DNA of 64,000 nucleotides from assembly GCA_903832285.1 (NCBI GenBank), contig CAILAY010000182.1, forward strand, positions 1 through 64,000, read 5' to 3'. Every line of letters starts with the position of its first letter. Positions within the stretch are counted from its first letter, which is position 1. Of this stretch, positions 17,305 through 25,835 are shown one piece after another. A program made the position numbers and the translations under genes. Source of the stretch: an uncultured beta proteobacterium (GTDB lineage Bacteria; Pseudomonadota; Gammaproteobacteria; Burkholderiales; Burkholderiaceae_C). Under the pieces are notes generated by a model. That model was not told the DNA's origin. It saw only the letters and a program-made list of their open reading frames with translations, and did not search any database.

Positions 17305-18842
17305 CAGAGGTCGCTCCCCGAGTAGCTCAGGTTGAAGGACTTGTTGATAAGCGGAAAGTCCGGGACGATATTGCCGATCACCGCATGCTCCAGTACTGGC
17401 CAGTTCTGCCAGGATGGGTCGTGGCAGTGGCAGCGCAGGATGGCGTGCTGTTGGTCGGCTGCAGCCAGTTCCAGAGCCACAAAGATTTCGCCGCGCCAGC
17501 CCTCGACCCAGCCCACGCCGCGCGCCGCCTGCTTTGGCAACGACAAATCAGCGCGAAGTTCGCCAGCGGGCAGATCGGACACCAGGGTGCGGATCAGGCG
17601 CAGCGATTCCAGCAGTTCCTCAAAACGCACTGTCACGCGCGCCGCCACGTCACCGTTGCGGTGCGTCGCCATCTTCAACTGCATCTGGTCGTAGGGCGCG
17701 AAGGCATGGTCGCTGCGCAAATCCCAGGCTTGCCCGCTGGCGCGTCCGGCCAGCCCGGTGAGCCCAAGGCGCGCCGCGAGCTCGGGGGTGACGCGCCCGG
17801 TCGTCATGAAGCGATCCTGCAAGCCTGCATGATCCTCGTAGATCGTGCGCAGCGTCAGCACTTCCCGCTGCACCACATCGCACTGCAACATCATGGCCTC
17901 GCGCAGCGAACGCTTGACATCGCAGGCGACGCCACCGGGAACCACGCAGTCCATCATGAGCCGGTGCCCAAAGGCTTCGTGCGACAGACGCAGCCAGTCC
18001 TCGCGCAGGCGCGAAAACTGCGCCAAACCAAATGCAAAGGCCGCGTCGTTGCCGAGTGCGCCCAGATCCCCAAGATGATTCGCGACCCGTTCGCGTTCCA
18101 GCATCAAGGCACGCAGCCAGCGCGCCCGTACCGGAATGTCACAGCCCGAAGCCGATTCCAGCGCCATGCAATAGGACCAGGTGTTGGCAACGGTGGAGTC
18201 TCCCGATACGCGACCCGCCAGGCGATACGCGTCCAGCGCCGGCAATTGCGTAAAGCGCGCCTCGACACCTTTGTGCGTGTAGCCCAGACGCTGCTCCAGG
18301 CGCAGCACTTTTTCGCCGACGACAGAAAAGCGGAAATGCCCGGGTTCGATCACACCTGCGTGCACCGGCCCCACGGCGATTTCATGCACGCCGTCGCCTT
18401 CAACCCGGACAAAGGGATAGTCCTGCAGTTGCGCGGCTGGAAATTCCTGGGCTTCATTGCCGCTGGCCCGTAACGGAAAATGGTCTGTGGGCCACGCACC
18501 ATGGTTGAGCCAGGGCCGCGTGTCCTTCGCACCCTCGGCGTGGATACCCGACAGGTCGGCAGCGGCACGCTGCATTCTGCCGGCCGCCGGGAACAACGGC
18601 GCAAGATCGGGATAGCGACCTCCCCGGGCGTCCAAAGGCAGTTCCAGCCAGATCAGCCCGTCCAACACCACGTAGGCCGCGCAGGCGGCGTTCTGAGTGC
18701 CCCACAACGCCAACAAACGACCGCCGCTGTCGCGCACCTCCCGTGCGGCGGCGCTCCAGTCCTGCGCGTTCACACCAGCGTGCCAGATCGGCACCGGCGC
18801 CGACATTGGCTGCAGATCGAGATTGAGGCCGCCAAGTTTCAT
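17304..18842 (-). CDS. hyfG: Hydrogenase-4-like/Ehr large subunit lacking Ni-Fe ligands (HyfG/NuoCD-like)
   Basis: This 512-residue protein is a NuoC-NuoD fusion of the HycE/HyfG type. Residues 1-125 are NuoC-like (YPDLAPLFPAAGRMQRAAADL, then HFPL), and the rest is the large-subunit fold with LGYTHKGVEARF. In [NiFe]-hydrogenases the metal is held by an N-terminal and a C-terminal CxxC. Here the first region reads GDSTVANTWSYC (214-225) with a single, misplaced Cys, and the second reads HDPSWQNW (474-481), close to NuoD (DPSF) and not DPCxxC. All four ligands are therefore missing. The protein should not bind Ni-Fe, and the complex fits the Ehr group. It overlaps hyfF and hyfI by ATGA. Confidence 0.92.
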   Translation of the reverse strand: MKLGGLNLDLQPMSAPVPIWHAGVNAQDWSAAAREVRDSGGRLLALWGTQNAACAAYVVLDGLIWLELPLDARGGRYPDLAPLFPAAGRMQRAAADLSGIHAEGAKDTRPWLNHGAWPTDHFPLRASGNEAQEFPAAQLQDYPFVRVEGDGVHEIAVGPVHAGVIEPGHFRFSVVGEKVLRLEQRLGYTHKGVEARFTQLPALDAYRLAGRVSGDSTVANTWSYCMALESASGCDIPVRARWLRALMLERERVANHLGDLGALGNDAAFAFGLAQFSRLREDWLRLSHEAFGHRLMMDCVVPGGVACDVKRSLREAMMLQCDVVQREVLTLRTIYEDHAGLQDRFMTTGRVTPELAARLGLTGLAGRASGQAWDLRSDHAFAPYDQMQLKMATHRNGDVAARVTVRFEELLESLRLIRTLVSDLPAGELRADLSLPKQAARGVGWVEGWRGEIFVALELAAADQQHAILRCHCHDPSWQNWPVLEHAVIGNIVPDFPLINKSFNLSYSGSDL

Positions 18843-20296
18843 GTACCCCCCAACATGCTTGCCGCCTGCACATACCAGGCGTTGAGGTAGGGCGGAATGT
18901 AGAGGCCCAGCACCAGGGCCAGGGCCAGATGCACGAACACCGGTAACAGAGCCGGTGGATGGGCCAGCGCCTTGAGTTGCGTTTCACCAAACACCATCGG
19001 CAGCACGCGGATCAGCACCGAGGCAAACGCGACGCCGAGGGCGAGAAACAGAAACGGGGTGGCCCAGGGCTGCTCGCGCATGGCCGTGGTCAGGATCAGG
19101 AATTCGCTGGCGAAAACACCAAAAGGCGGCATCCCCAGAATCGCCATCACGCCCAGCATCATGCCCCAGCCCACGGTCGGGTTCACCTTGATGAGGCCGC
19201 GAATTTCGCTCATCACCTGAGTCCCGGCTTTCTGCGTGGCGTGACCGACGGTGTAGAAGATGGCCGACTTGACCAGCGAATGCACCGTCATGTGCAACAG
19301 GCCGGCAAAGTTGGCAATCGGACCTCCCATGCCGAAAGCAAAAGTGATCAGTCCCATGTGCTCGATCGACGAATAGGAGAACATGCGCTTCACGTCCTTT
19401 TGCCGCGACAAAAAGAACGACGCCACCACCACTGACAGCAGACCAAAGCCCATCATGAGCTGCCCCGCCAGGGGCCGCGCCAGCGCGCCGTCGGTCAGCA
19501 CTTTGCAGCGCAACACGGCGTACATCGCCACGTTCAGCAACAAACCCGAGAGCACTGCCGACACCGGCGTGGGACCTTCGGCGTGCGCGTCGGGCAACCA
19601 ACTGTGCAACGGCACCATGCCGACCTTGGTGCCGTAGCCGATAAAGAGGAAGGCAAAGGCGAGCGTGATGATGGCCGGGTCCAGCTGCGCCTTGATCGCG
19701 TCCAGACTGGTCCACAGCAACGTGGCGCCTTCCGCGCCCAACACCTTCTCGGCCGCCATGTAGAGCAGCACGGTGCCAAACAGCGCCTGGGCGATGCCCA
19801 CGCCGCACAGGATGAAATACTTCCACGCCGCCTCCAGACTTGCCGCCGTGCGGTACACGCTCACCAGCAGCACCGTGGTGAGCGTGGCCGCCTCCATCGC
19901 CACCCACAGAATCCCCAGGTTGTTGGTGGTGAGCGCCAGCAGCATGGTGAAGCTGAACAACTGGTACATGCCGTGATACAGACGCATGCGCGGCGGAGTC
20001 ATCTTGCCGTGGTCCTGCTCGATGCGCATATAGGGGCGGGAAAAGATCGCCGTCGTGAGGCCGACAAAGGCGGTCAGCGTCACCAGGAATACGTTCAGTG
20101 GATCGATGAAGAACTGCTTGCCCCAGAGCAGTTGCGGCCCCAAGGCCACGACCTGGGCCGTCAACGCGCAGGCCGCCAGAAAGGTGCCGAAACTGAACGC
20201 CACGTTGACGTTGCGCGCGAAATCGCGGTGCCCGGCGAAACCCAGCACCAAGCCGCCGAGCAGCGGAACTCCAAGGACAAAAAACAGCGCGGACAA
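18839..20296 (-). CDS. hyfF: Hydrogenase-4-like/Ehr antiporter-like subunit (HyfF/NuoN-M-like)
   Basis: This 485-residue polytopic membrane protein of the proton-translocating NADH-quinone oxidoreductase (Mrp antiporter-like) family carries the channel motifs WVAMEAATLTTVLLVS (conserved Glu in TM5), a Lys in TM7 and HSWLPDAHAEGPTPVSAVLS. The start codon is a TTG at 20294-20296, chosen because it follows a strong ggagg Shine-Dalgarno sequence 7 bases upstream and lies 2 bases after the hyfE stop. It probably pumps H+ or Na+ across the inner membrane. Confidence 0.9.
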   Translation of the reverse strand: MSALFFVLGVPLLGGLVLGFAGHRDFARNVNVAFSFGTFLAACALTAQVVALGPQLLWGKQFFIDPLNVFLVTLTAFVGLTTAIFSRPYMRIEQDHGKMTPPRMRLYHGMYQLFSFTMLLALTTNNLGILWVAMEAATLTTVLLVSVYRTAASLEAAWKYFILCGVGIAQALFGTVLLYMAAEKVLGAEGATLLWTSLDAIKAQLDPAIITLAFAFLFIGYGTKVGMVPLHSWLPDAHAEGPTPVSAVLSGLLLNVAMYAVLRCKVLTDGALARPLAGQLMMGFGLLSVVVASFFLSRQKDVKRMFSYSSIEHMGLITFAFGMGGPIANFAGLLHMTVHSLVKSAIFYTVGHATQKAGTQVMSEIRGLIKVNPTVGWGMMLGVMAILGMPPFGVFASEFLILTTAMREQPWATPFLFLALGVAFASVLIRVLPMVFGETQLKALAHPPALLPVFVHLALALVLGLYIPPYLNAWYVQAASMLGGT

Positions 20297-20298
20297 GG

Positions 20299-20958
20299 TC
20301 AGTCCTCCTTCAGCGCTTCAAGGTTACGAATGTCCAGGCTGTCAAACTTTTCACGGATCTGGAACATGAACACCCCCAGGATCAACACGCCCACCAGCAC
20401 GTCCAGCGCAATGCCGAATTCCACGATCATGGGCATACCGTTGGTGACGGTGGTGGCGGCGAAGATCAGACCATTCTCCATCGACAAAAACCCGATCACC
20501 TGCGGCACCGCCTTGGAGCGCGTGATCATCATCAGAAACGACAACAACACGCAGGCAAGAGCGATCCCCAGCGAACCTCCTGCCATGGACGATGAGAGAC
20601 GCGAAATCGGCAGCGCCAGACTGAACGAAAAGATCACCAGACCGATACCCACCAGCATCGTGGTGGGTATGTTGATCAGCGTTTCCACGTCCCAACGCAC
20701 ATTGAGCCGCCTTATCACACGATGCAGCATCCACGGTATGAGCAGCACCTTGAGCGCCAAGGTCAGCCCCGCCGAGACATACAGGTCGCTCTGATGCGTT
20801 GCGTAGCCCAGCAGGATCGACGCCACCACCAGGGCCGCACCCTGCATCATGAACAGATTGATCAACGACACAATGCGCCGCTGCGAGATCATGGCAAACG
20901 ACAACATCAGGATCAGCGTGGCAAACAGGTTGATCAGCTGCGGCACGTACCTGATCAT
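20299..20958 (-). CDS. hyfE: Hydrogenase-4-like/Ehr membrane subunit (HyfE)
   Basis: This 219-residue membrane protein, close to the E. coli HyfE length, has about seven helices. It resembles a NuoK-like segment extended at the N-terminus, with MENGLIFAATTVTNGMPMIVEFGIALDVLVG in the C-terminal half including the conserved Glu of NuoK/MrpC. I chose the ATG at 20956-20958 because it overlaps the hyfC stop as ATGA. The long open frame upstream is an out-of-frame shadow of hyfC and not a fusion. Confidence 0.88.
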   Translation of the reverse strand: MIRYVPQLINLFATLILMLSFAMISQRRIVSLINLFMMQGAALVVASILLGYATHQSDLYVSAGLTLALKVLLIPWMLHRVIRRLNVRWDVETLINIPTTMLVGIGLVIFSFSLALPISRLSSSMAGGSLGIALACVLLSFLMMITRSKAVPQVIGFLSMENGLIFAATTVTNGMPMIVEFGIALDVLVGVLILGVFMFQIREKFDSLDIRNLEALKED

Positions 20959-21905
20959 GCAACCCCCAGCAGAATATTGACCAGCAAGCCGATGACGGCC
21001 AGCAGGAAGGCCGTGGCCAAAAACTCGGGCACGCGAAAGATGCGCATCTTGGCGCTCACGGTCTCGATGAACGCCAGCAGGAAGCCACCGATCGCGAGCT
21101 TGACAACCAGCACCGGCAAGGCCAGCAATAGCGCCAGCGGTGCATCGGCCTGCGCGACGCCCCATGGGAAGAACAGCGCCAGACCGATGCAGGAATAGGC
21201 GAACAACTTCAGGCTTGCCGCCCATTCCAGCAAGGCCAGATGACGGCCCGAATATTCCAGAATCAACGCCTCGTGAATCATGGTGAGTTCGAGGTGGGTC
21301 TCGGGGTTGTCCACCGGCACGCGCGCGTTCTCGGCCAGCGACACCATGGTGAACGCCACACCCGCCACCAGAAAGCTGGGGTAGATGGCCAGATCCCGAT
21401 GTGCCAGCGTCTCGACGATGGTCGTGAGCGAAGTCGAGCGCGAAATCATGGAGGCGCAAAAGAGCACCATCAGCAATGCGGGCTCGGCCAGAAAACCGAC
21501 CAGCATTTCGCGCCTGGCACCCAATGCGCCAAAAGCCGTCCCCACATCCATCGCCGCCAGCGAGATAAAGACCCGCGCCAGCGCGAACAAACCCACCAAT
21601 GCAATCGCGTCGGCTGCGGGCGACAGCGGCAAGTCGGTGGACAGAGTCGGGATGATGGCGCTGGCCAGCAGCATGCAGCCAAAGATCACATAGGGCGCGA
21701 TGCGAAACAGCTGCGAGGCATGCTCGGCCAGTACCGACTCCTTGTGGAACAGCTTGTGCAGCACGCGGTACGGCTGCAGCAGCGCAGGCGCCGACTTGTT
21801 CTGCATGCGCGCGCGCCACTGGTTCACCCATCCCGTCAGCAGCGGTGCGAGCAGCAGCGCCACCACGATCGCCATCAGTTGTGAAATCAGTCCCAGGATG
21901 CTCAT
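20955..21905 (-). CDS. hyfC: Hydrogenase-4-like/Ehr membrane subunit (HyfC/NuoH-like)
   Basis: This 316-residue polytopic protein is homologous to NuoH, the subunit connecting the peripheral and membrane arms. The typical motifs LLQPYRVLHKLFHKE, AENARVPVDNPETHLELTMIHEA and FRVPEF are all present, including the acidic loop thought to couple quinone or redox events to ion flow. I chose the ATG at 21903-21905 because it overlaps the hyfB stop as ATGA. Confidence 0.91.
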   Translation of the reverse strand: MSILGLISQLMAIVVALLLAPLLTGWVNQWRARMQNKSAPALLQPYRVLHKLFHKESVLAEHASQLFRIAPYVIFGCMLLASAIIPTLSTDLPLSPAADAIALVGLFALARVFISLAAMDVGTAFGALGARREMLVGFLAEPALLMVLFCASMISRSTSLTTIVETLAHRDLAIYPSFLVAGVAFTMVSLAENARVPVDNPETHLELTMIHEALILEYSGRHLALLEWAASLKLFAYSCIGLALFFPWGVAQADAPLALLLALPVLVVKLAIGGFLLAFIETVSAKMRIFRVPEFLATAFLLAVIGLLVNILLGVA

Positions 21906-23920
21906 ATCTTGACCACCAACAGCACCACGATCAGCGTCACGAAGCTGTACATCAGATAGACCGCAATGCGTCCCTGCTGCAGCAGACCGATGAGCCTGGA
22001 CAAGCGCTCCACCGCCGCAGCCACCGGCAGGTAGAGCCAGTGCCACATCGGATCCTGCACCGTCACACGGTAGCGTGGCTGTTCGTCAAAGGGGGTGGGC
22101 AGTTCGCGTGTCATGCGAAACATGGGCTCGAAGATCTGCCGGATCGGTTGCCCGAACCCTTCGGCCGTATCCTGCATCCGCGCCGTTTGCCAGGGGTAGC
22201 CACAGTCCCAGGGCGGCACGCGCCGGGTGCGTCCGTGATAGAGCAGACGCACCATTAGAAAGGCCAACGCGAAACAGGCGATCACGCCGAGCAGAAAGAT
22301 GGCTGGCGCGTAGCTGGCGCGCTCAATGCTCACCGGCACCAGCAGCCAGCCGCTGCTCGCCACGGTCCTTGCCAGGCCGTCGGCCACCAGCAGATGCGTC
22401 ACGGGATCGATCAATCCGATAACCTGATTCGGCAGCAAACCCAGGCCCACGCAGCCACCTGCCAGCCACAGCATGCCGATGCGTTCCCAGGTGCCTGCGT
22501 CACGCGCACGAGACAATTTTTCGTCGCGCGGCTGGCCCAGAAATATCACCCCAAAATACTTGACCATGGTGTAGCCGGAGAGGGCCGCGATGAGCGCAAT
22601 CAATGCCCCGACCACCGGCACCAGCATGTTCAGGAAAGAACTGGGCAGACCGGTCGTGAACAGAAAGCTCTGGAGCAACAACCATTCCCCGACGAAGCCG
22701 CCCAGGGGTGGCAAGCCGGCGCAGGCCAATGCGCCAATCAGCGTGGGCCAGGCCACCCAGGGCATGTAGCGGATCAGGCCGCCCAGTTTGCCCAGGCTGC
22801 GCTCGCCAGTGGCGTGCAACACCGCGCCGGTGCTGCAAAACAGCAGGCTCTTGAAGAAGGCATGGCTCAGTACGTGGTACAGGGCAGCGGTCAGCGCCAA
22901 CGCCGACAGGGCGTGCATGCCGTAGGCCGAAAACAGCAGCGCCAGGCCAAAGCCCACACACATCAGGCCCACATTCTCGATCGACGAATAAGCCAGCAGG
23001 CGCTTCATTTCGACCTGCACGGTGGAAAAGATCACGCCAAACAACGCTGTCGCCAGACCTACGCTCATCAGCAGTACGCCCCACCACCAGATGCGCGTCT
23101 GCAGCAGATCAAAGGCGACCCGCAAGATGCCGTAAAGCGCAATCTTCAGCATCACCGCGCTCATCAGCGCAGAAAAAGGCGAGGGCGCCGCGGGGTGGGC
23201 CTCGGGCAGCCAGGCGTGCAGCGGAAGGATGCCGGCCTTGGCGCCGAAACCAAACACCGCGAGGCAGAAGGCCACCGAACCCCAGAACGGCGACAGGTGC
23301 TGGGCGCGCATATTGGTGAAGGTGTAGTCGCCGGTGTTTGCCTGCAGCACGCCAAAGCACAGCAGGATGCCCAAAGCGCCGATATGCGCCACCAGCATGT
23401 AGAGGTAGCCGGCGCTGCGTATCTCGGGGATGCGATGGTTCGCTATCACGAGGAAGAAGGAGGAAAGCGCCATGGTCTCCCACACCACCATGAAGGCATA
23501 GGCATCGTCGGCGATCACGACCATCGCGATGCTGGCAAGAAAGACGTGGTACTCCAGACAGATCAAACCTGGAGGTGTGCCTTCCCCCTTGCGAAAATAG
23601 CCCGCCGCGAATGCCGACACACCGGCAGCGACGCCGCCAATGACGATCAGAAAAAAGGCCGACAGGCTGTCCAGCCGCAGGTGAAACGGCAACCCCGGCA
23701 GGCCCAGGGGAAGCACCGCGACCTCGGGTGGGCTGAACGCAGCGCTCAGGGCCACGCCAAGCAGCAGCAGCGAAAGCGCGCCACCGATCGGAAACAAGAC
23801 GACCGCAACGAACCGGAAACGTCGCAGCATGAATACGCCCACGACGCCGATCGCAAGCCAGGCCACCACCACCACCAGCACCCAGTCCAGGTGGACCCAA
23901 GCGGCGGGTGGTGCAAGCAT
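21902..23920 (-). CDS. hyfB: Hydrogenase-4-like/Ehr antiporter-like subunit (HyfB/NuoL-like)
   Basis: This 672-residue membrane protein has the length of E. coli HyfB. It has the Mrp/NuoL antiporter core with the TM5 glutamate region FMVVWETMALSSFFLVI, the TM7/8 motif LPLHAWLPEAHPAAPSPFSALMS and ENVGLMCVGFG. It is the first gene of the six-gene cluster and starts 28 bases after the Pal-like lipoprotein gene. No strong Shine-Dalgarno sequence is visible before the ATG, so co-translation with the upstream gene is possible. Confidence 0.91.
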   Translation of the reverse strand: MLAPPAAWVHLDWVLVVVVAWLAIGVVGVFMLRRFRFVAVVLFPIGGALSLLLLGVALSAAFSPPEVAVLPLGLPGLPFHLRLDSLSAFFLIVIGGVAAGVSAFAAGYFRKGEGTPPGLICLEYHVFLASIAMVVIADDAYAFMVVWETMALSSFFLVIANHRIPEIRSAGYLYMLVAHIGALGILLCFGVLQANTGDYTFTNMRAQHLSPFWGSVAFCLAVFGFGAKAGILPLHAWLPEAHPAAPSPFSALMSAVMLKIALYGILRVAFDLLQTRIWWWGVLLMSVGLATALFGVIFSTVQVEMKRLLAYSSIENVGLMCVGFGLALLFSAYGMHALSALALTAALYHVLSHAFFKSLLFCSTGAVLHATGERSLGKLGGLIRYMPWVAWPTLIGALACAGLPPLGGFVGEWLLLQSFLFTTGLPSSFLNMLVPVVGALIALIAALSGYTMVKYFGVIFLGQPRDEKLSRARDAGTWERIGMLWLAGGCVGLGLLPNQVIGLIDPVTHLLVADGLARTVASSGWLLVPVSIERASYAPAIFLLGVIACFALAFLMVRLLYHGRTRRVPPWDCGYPWQTARMQDTAEGFGQPIRQIFEPMFRMTRELPTPFDEQPRYRVTVQDPMWHWLYLPVAAAVERLSRLIGLLQQGRIAVYLMYSFVTLIVVLLVVKI

Positions 23921-23948
23921 GTTGTTTGACGTGAGGTTGCCGCGAAAG

Positions 23949-24494
23949 TTAGCGGGTCTGGTAATTCACGTCGACGCGCCGGTTTCTGGCCCAGGATTCC
24001 TCGTCATGCCCGATCGCGACCGGCTTTTCCTTGCCGAAGCTGACGGACTCCATCTGCCTCTCGGTCACGCCCAGCAACTTCATGGCCTGGCGCACCGCGT
24101 CGGCGCGCTTTTGACCCAGGGCGAGGTTGTACTCGCGACCACCGCGCTCGTCGGCATTGCCTTCCAGGCGAACGCTGGCGCTGGCGTGGCCGTTCAGGTA
24201 TTTGGCGTGCTCTTCGATCAGTGCGCGTCCGGCGGGGGCAATCTCGTAGCTGTCGTATTCAAAGAAGACGCTGCGCTTGGCAAGCGCAGAACTTGGATCG
24301 TCCAGCGGGTGCAAGATGACGGACTTGACGATGGATTGCGGCGGCGGTGGCACGACCGGTGCGGGCGCAGTTGGTGCTGAGGGCGCAACCGGTATAACCG
24401 GAGCATCGCTCACAGGCGGCGTTTCGAGTGGCGTGCTGCTGCACGCAGCCAACGCGGCCGCAACCAACAAGGTGACAAGAAATTTCAAATTCAC
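23949..24494 (-). CDS. pal: Peptidoglycan-associated lipoprotein, Pal/OmpA family
   Basis: This 181-residue outer-membrane lipoprotein has a signal peptide with lipobox LAAC (about C18), a proline-rich linker (about 25-50) and a C-terminal OmpA-like peptidoglycan-binding domain with VFFEYDSYEI, GNADERGGREYNLALGQKRA and ARNRRVDV. Pal normally closes the tolQRAB-pal operon, but no tol genes are near it here. I chose the GTG at 24492-24494 because it follows aaagga at the right distance and starts directly before the signal peptide. It may be a Pal paralogue serving the downstream hyf-like operon, or simply a separated pal. Confidence 0.88.
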   Translation of the reverse strand: MNLKFLVTLLVAAALAACSSTPLETPPVSDAPVIPVAPSAPTAPAPVVPPPPQSIVKSVILHPLDDPSSALAKRSVFFEYDSYEIAPAGRALIEEHAKYLNGHASASVRLEGNADERGGREYNLALGQKRADAVRQAMKLLGVTERQMESVSFGKEKPVAIGHDEESWARNRRVDVNYQTR

Positions 24495-24682
24495 AGCATA
24501 TCCTTTCGAGTGAAATACCCTTTGGGCCGCAAGCCCGGTGCGCTTTGCCCCCACTTGAATCCTGCAGCGGGTTCTGAAGAGCCATTCTAGGACGCTTTCA
24601 CAGCCCGCCTTTTGAACACCCTTTGAACATGGCTCGAGTTTCCTCGATGGCGACCGGTAGAATGGCGCCAGAGGCCACGCAC

Positions 24683-24889
24683 ATGAACATCTTTTATCGT
24701 CCGTTCTACAAATCCGATATCACCCAGTTTCTGGATCAACTCAAGACTGCGCGTCCCGAGTTGAACGCGCAGCAAATGGTGGGCCACTCCCTGCTTTGGG
24801 ACAAGGCTGTGGACCGCAGCGCGTGGAGCGAATATCGCGCAGCGCAGGTGGCGCAACAGCCCTATGTGTACCAGCCTCACGACAAGTGA
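24683..24889 (+). CDS. DUF3460 family protein
   Basis: This 68-residue small cytoplasmic protein has the DUF3460 pattern: FYRPFYKSDITQFLDQLK at the N-terminus, HSLLWDK in the middle and QQPYVYQPHDK at the C-terminus. The family is, to my knowledge, restricted to betaproteobacteria and of unknown function. I chose the ATG at 24683 because homologues start immediately before the aromatic-rich segment. It precedes scpA in the same orientation by 67 bases. Confidence 0.85.
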   Translation: MNIFYRPFYKSDITQFLDQLKTARPELNAQQMVGHSLLWDKAVDRSAWSEYRAAQVAQQPYVYQPHDK

Positions 24890-24956
24890 CTAACGGCTGC
24901 AGGGAACAGGCCGGCAATGGCCCCTGTTGCACGCTGTTTCAATTGATTTTCATAGC

Positions 24957-25814
24957 ATGAATCCCGCCGGCGCAGATGCCCTGCTGACCGAGCCAGCGCC
25001 CACAGCAATCTCGGACATGCCCCAGGTGGTGGACCACATCGCGGTGGCGCGCTTGTACGGCGAACCGCTGTTTGCGATGCCGCAGGACCTGTATATCCCA
25101 CCCGATGCGCTTGAAGTTTTTCTGGAAGCCTTCGAAGGTCCACTGGATCTCCTGCTGTATCTGATTCGCAAGCAGAACTTCAACATCCTTGACATTCCGA
25201 TGGCCGGCGTGACGCGGCAATACCTCGTCTACGTGGACGAGATCCGCACACGCAACCTGGAACTCGCGGCGGAATACCTGCTGATGGCTGCCATGCTGAT
25301 CGAGATCAAATCGCGCATGCTGCTGCCACCCAAGCGCGCCGCCGAGGGCGAAGAGCCCGAGGATCCGCGCGCTGCGCTGGTGCGGCGTCTGCTGGAGTAC
25401 GAGCAGATGAAGCTGGCGGCCGCGCGCCTGAACAACCTGCCTCAATTCGGCCGCGATTTTCTGAAGGCGCAAGTGCTGGTGGAACAGTCACTGCAACCGC
25501 GCTTTCCTGACGTGAATGTGGCGGACCTGCAGGAAGCCTGGCGCGATATCCTGAAACGCGCCAAACTGGTTCAGCACCACAAGATCACGCGCGAAGAACT
25601 CTCGGTGCGCGAGCACATGAGCATCGTGCTGCGCCATCTGCAGGGGCGAAAATTCGTCGAGTTCGAAAAATTGTTCGATCCGCGGCGAGGCGTGCCGGTG
25701 CTGGTCGTGACTTTCATCGCCCTGCTGGAACTGGCCAAGGAGACGCTGATCGAAATCACCCAGGCCGAGGCCTTCGCCCCGATCTACGTGCGACTGGCCT
25801 ACTCACCGACTTGA
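24957..25814 (+). CDS. scpA: Segregation and condensation protein A (ScpA)
   Basis: ScpA is the kleisin of the bacterial SMC-ScpAB condensin, bridging SMC heads for chromosome segregation. The 285-residue product has the N-terminal kleisin motif FEGPLDLLLYLIRKQNFNILDIPM, the helix EYLLMAAMLIEIKSRMLLP, an acidic linker (EGEEPEDPRA) and a C-terminal winged-helix domain ending VTFIALLELAKETLIEI. The ATG at 24957 avoids an upstream non-homologous extension. No scpB is adjacent. Confidence 0.95.
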   Translation: MNPAGADALLTEPAPTAISDMPQVVDHIAVARLYGEPLFAMPQDLYIPPDALEVFLEAFEGPLDLLLYLIRKQNFNILDIPMAGVTRQYLVYVDEIRTRNLELAAEYLLMAAMLIEIKSRMLLPPKRAAEGEEPEDPRAALVRRLLEYEQMKLAAARLNNLPQFGRDFLKAQVLVEQSLQPRFPDVNVADLQEAWRDILKRAKLVQHHKITREELSVREHMSIVLRHLQGRKFVEFEKLFDPRRGVPVLVVTFIALLELAKETLIEITQAEAFAPIYVRLAYSPT

Positions 25815-25835
25815 GATTATCGAAAGGGGAAACGG

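Noticed and set aside
17304-18842. Calling the hyf-like operon a hydrogen-evolving formate hydrogenlyase
   Set aside because: The large subunit lacks all four Ni-Fe cysteines and no hydrogenase maturation genes are in the window.
19583-20794. A 403-codon open frame opposite hyfF and hyfE
   Set aside because: It runs antisense across two real genes and has no plausible domain.
20299-21831. A fused 510-codon version of hyfE with a long N-terminal extension
   Set aside because: The extension is out-of-frame hyfC sequence; the ATG at 20958 with ATGA coupling gives the normal HyfE length.
22394-23929. A 511-codon open frame opposite hyfB
   Set aside because: It is antisense to a clear membrane-protein gene, and its composition (many Q, R, H) is typical of shadow frames.
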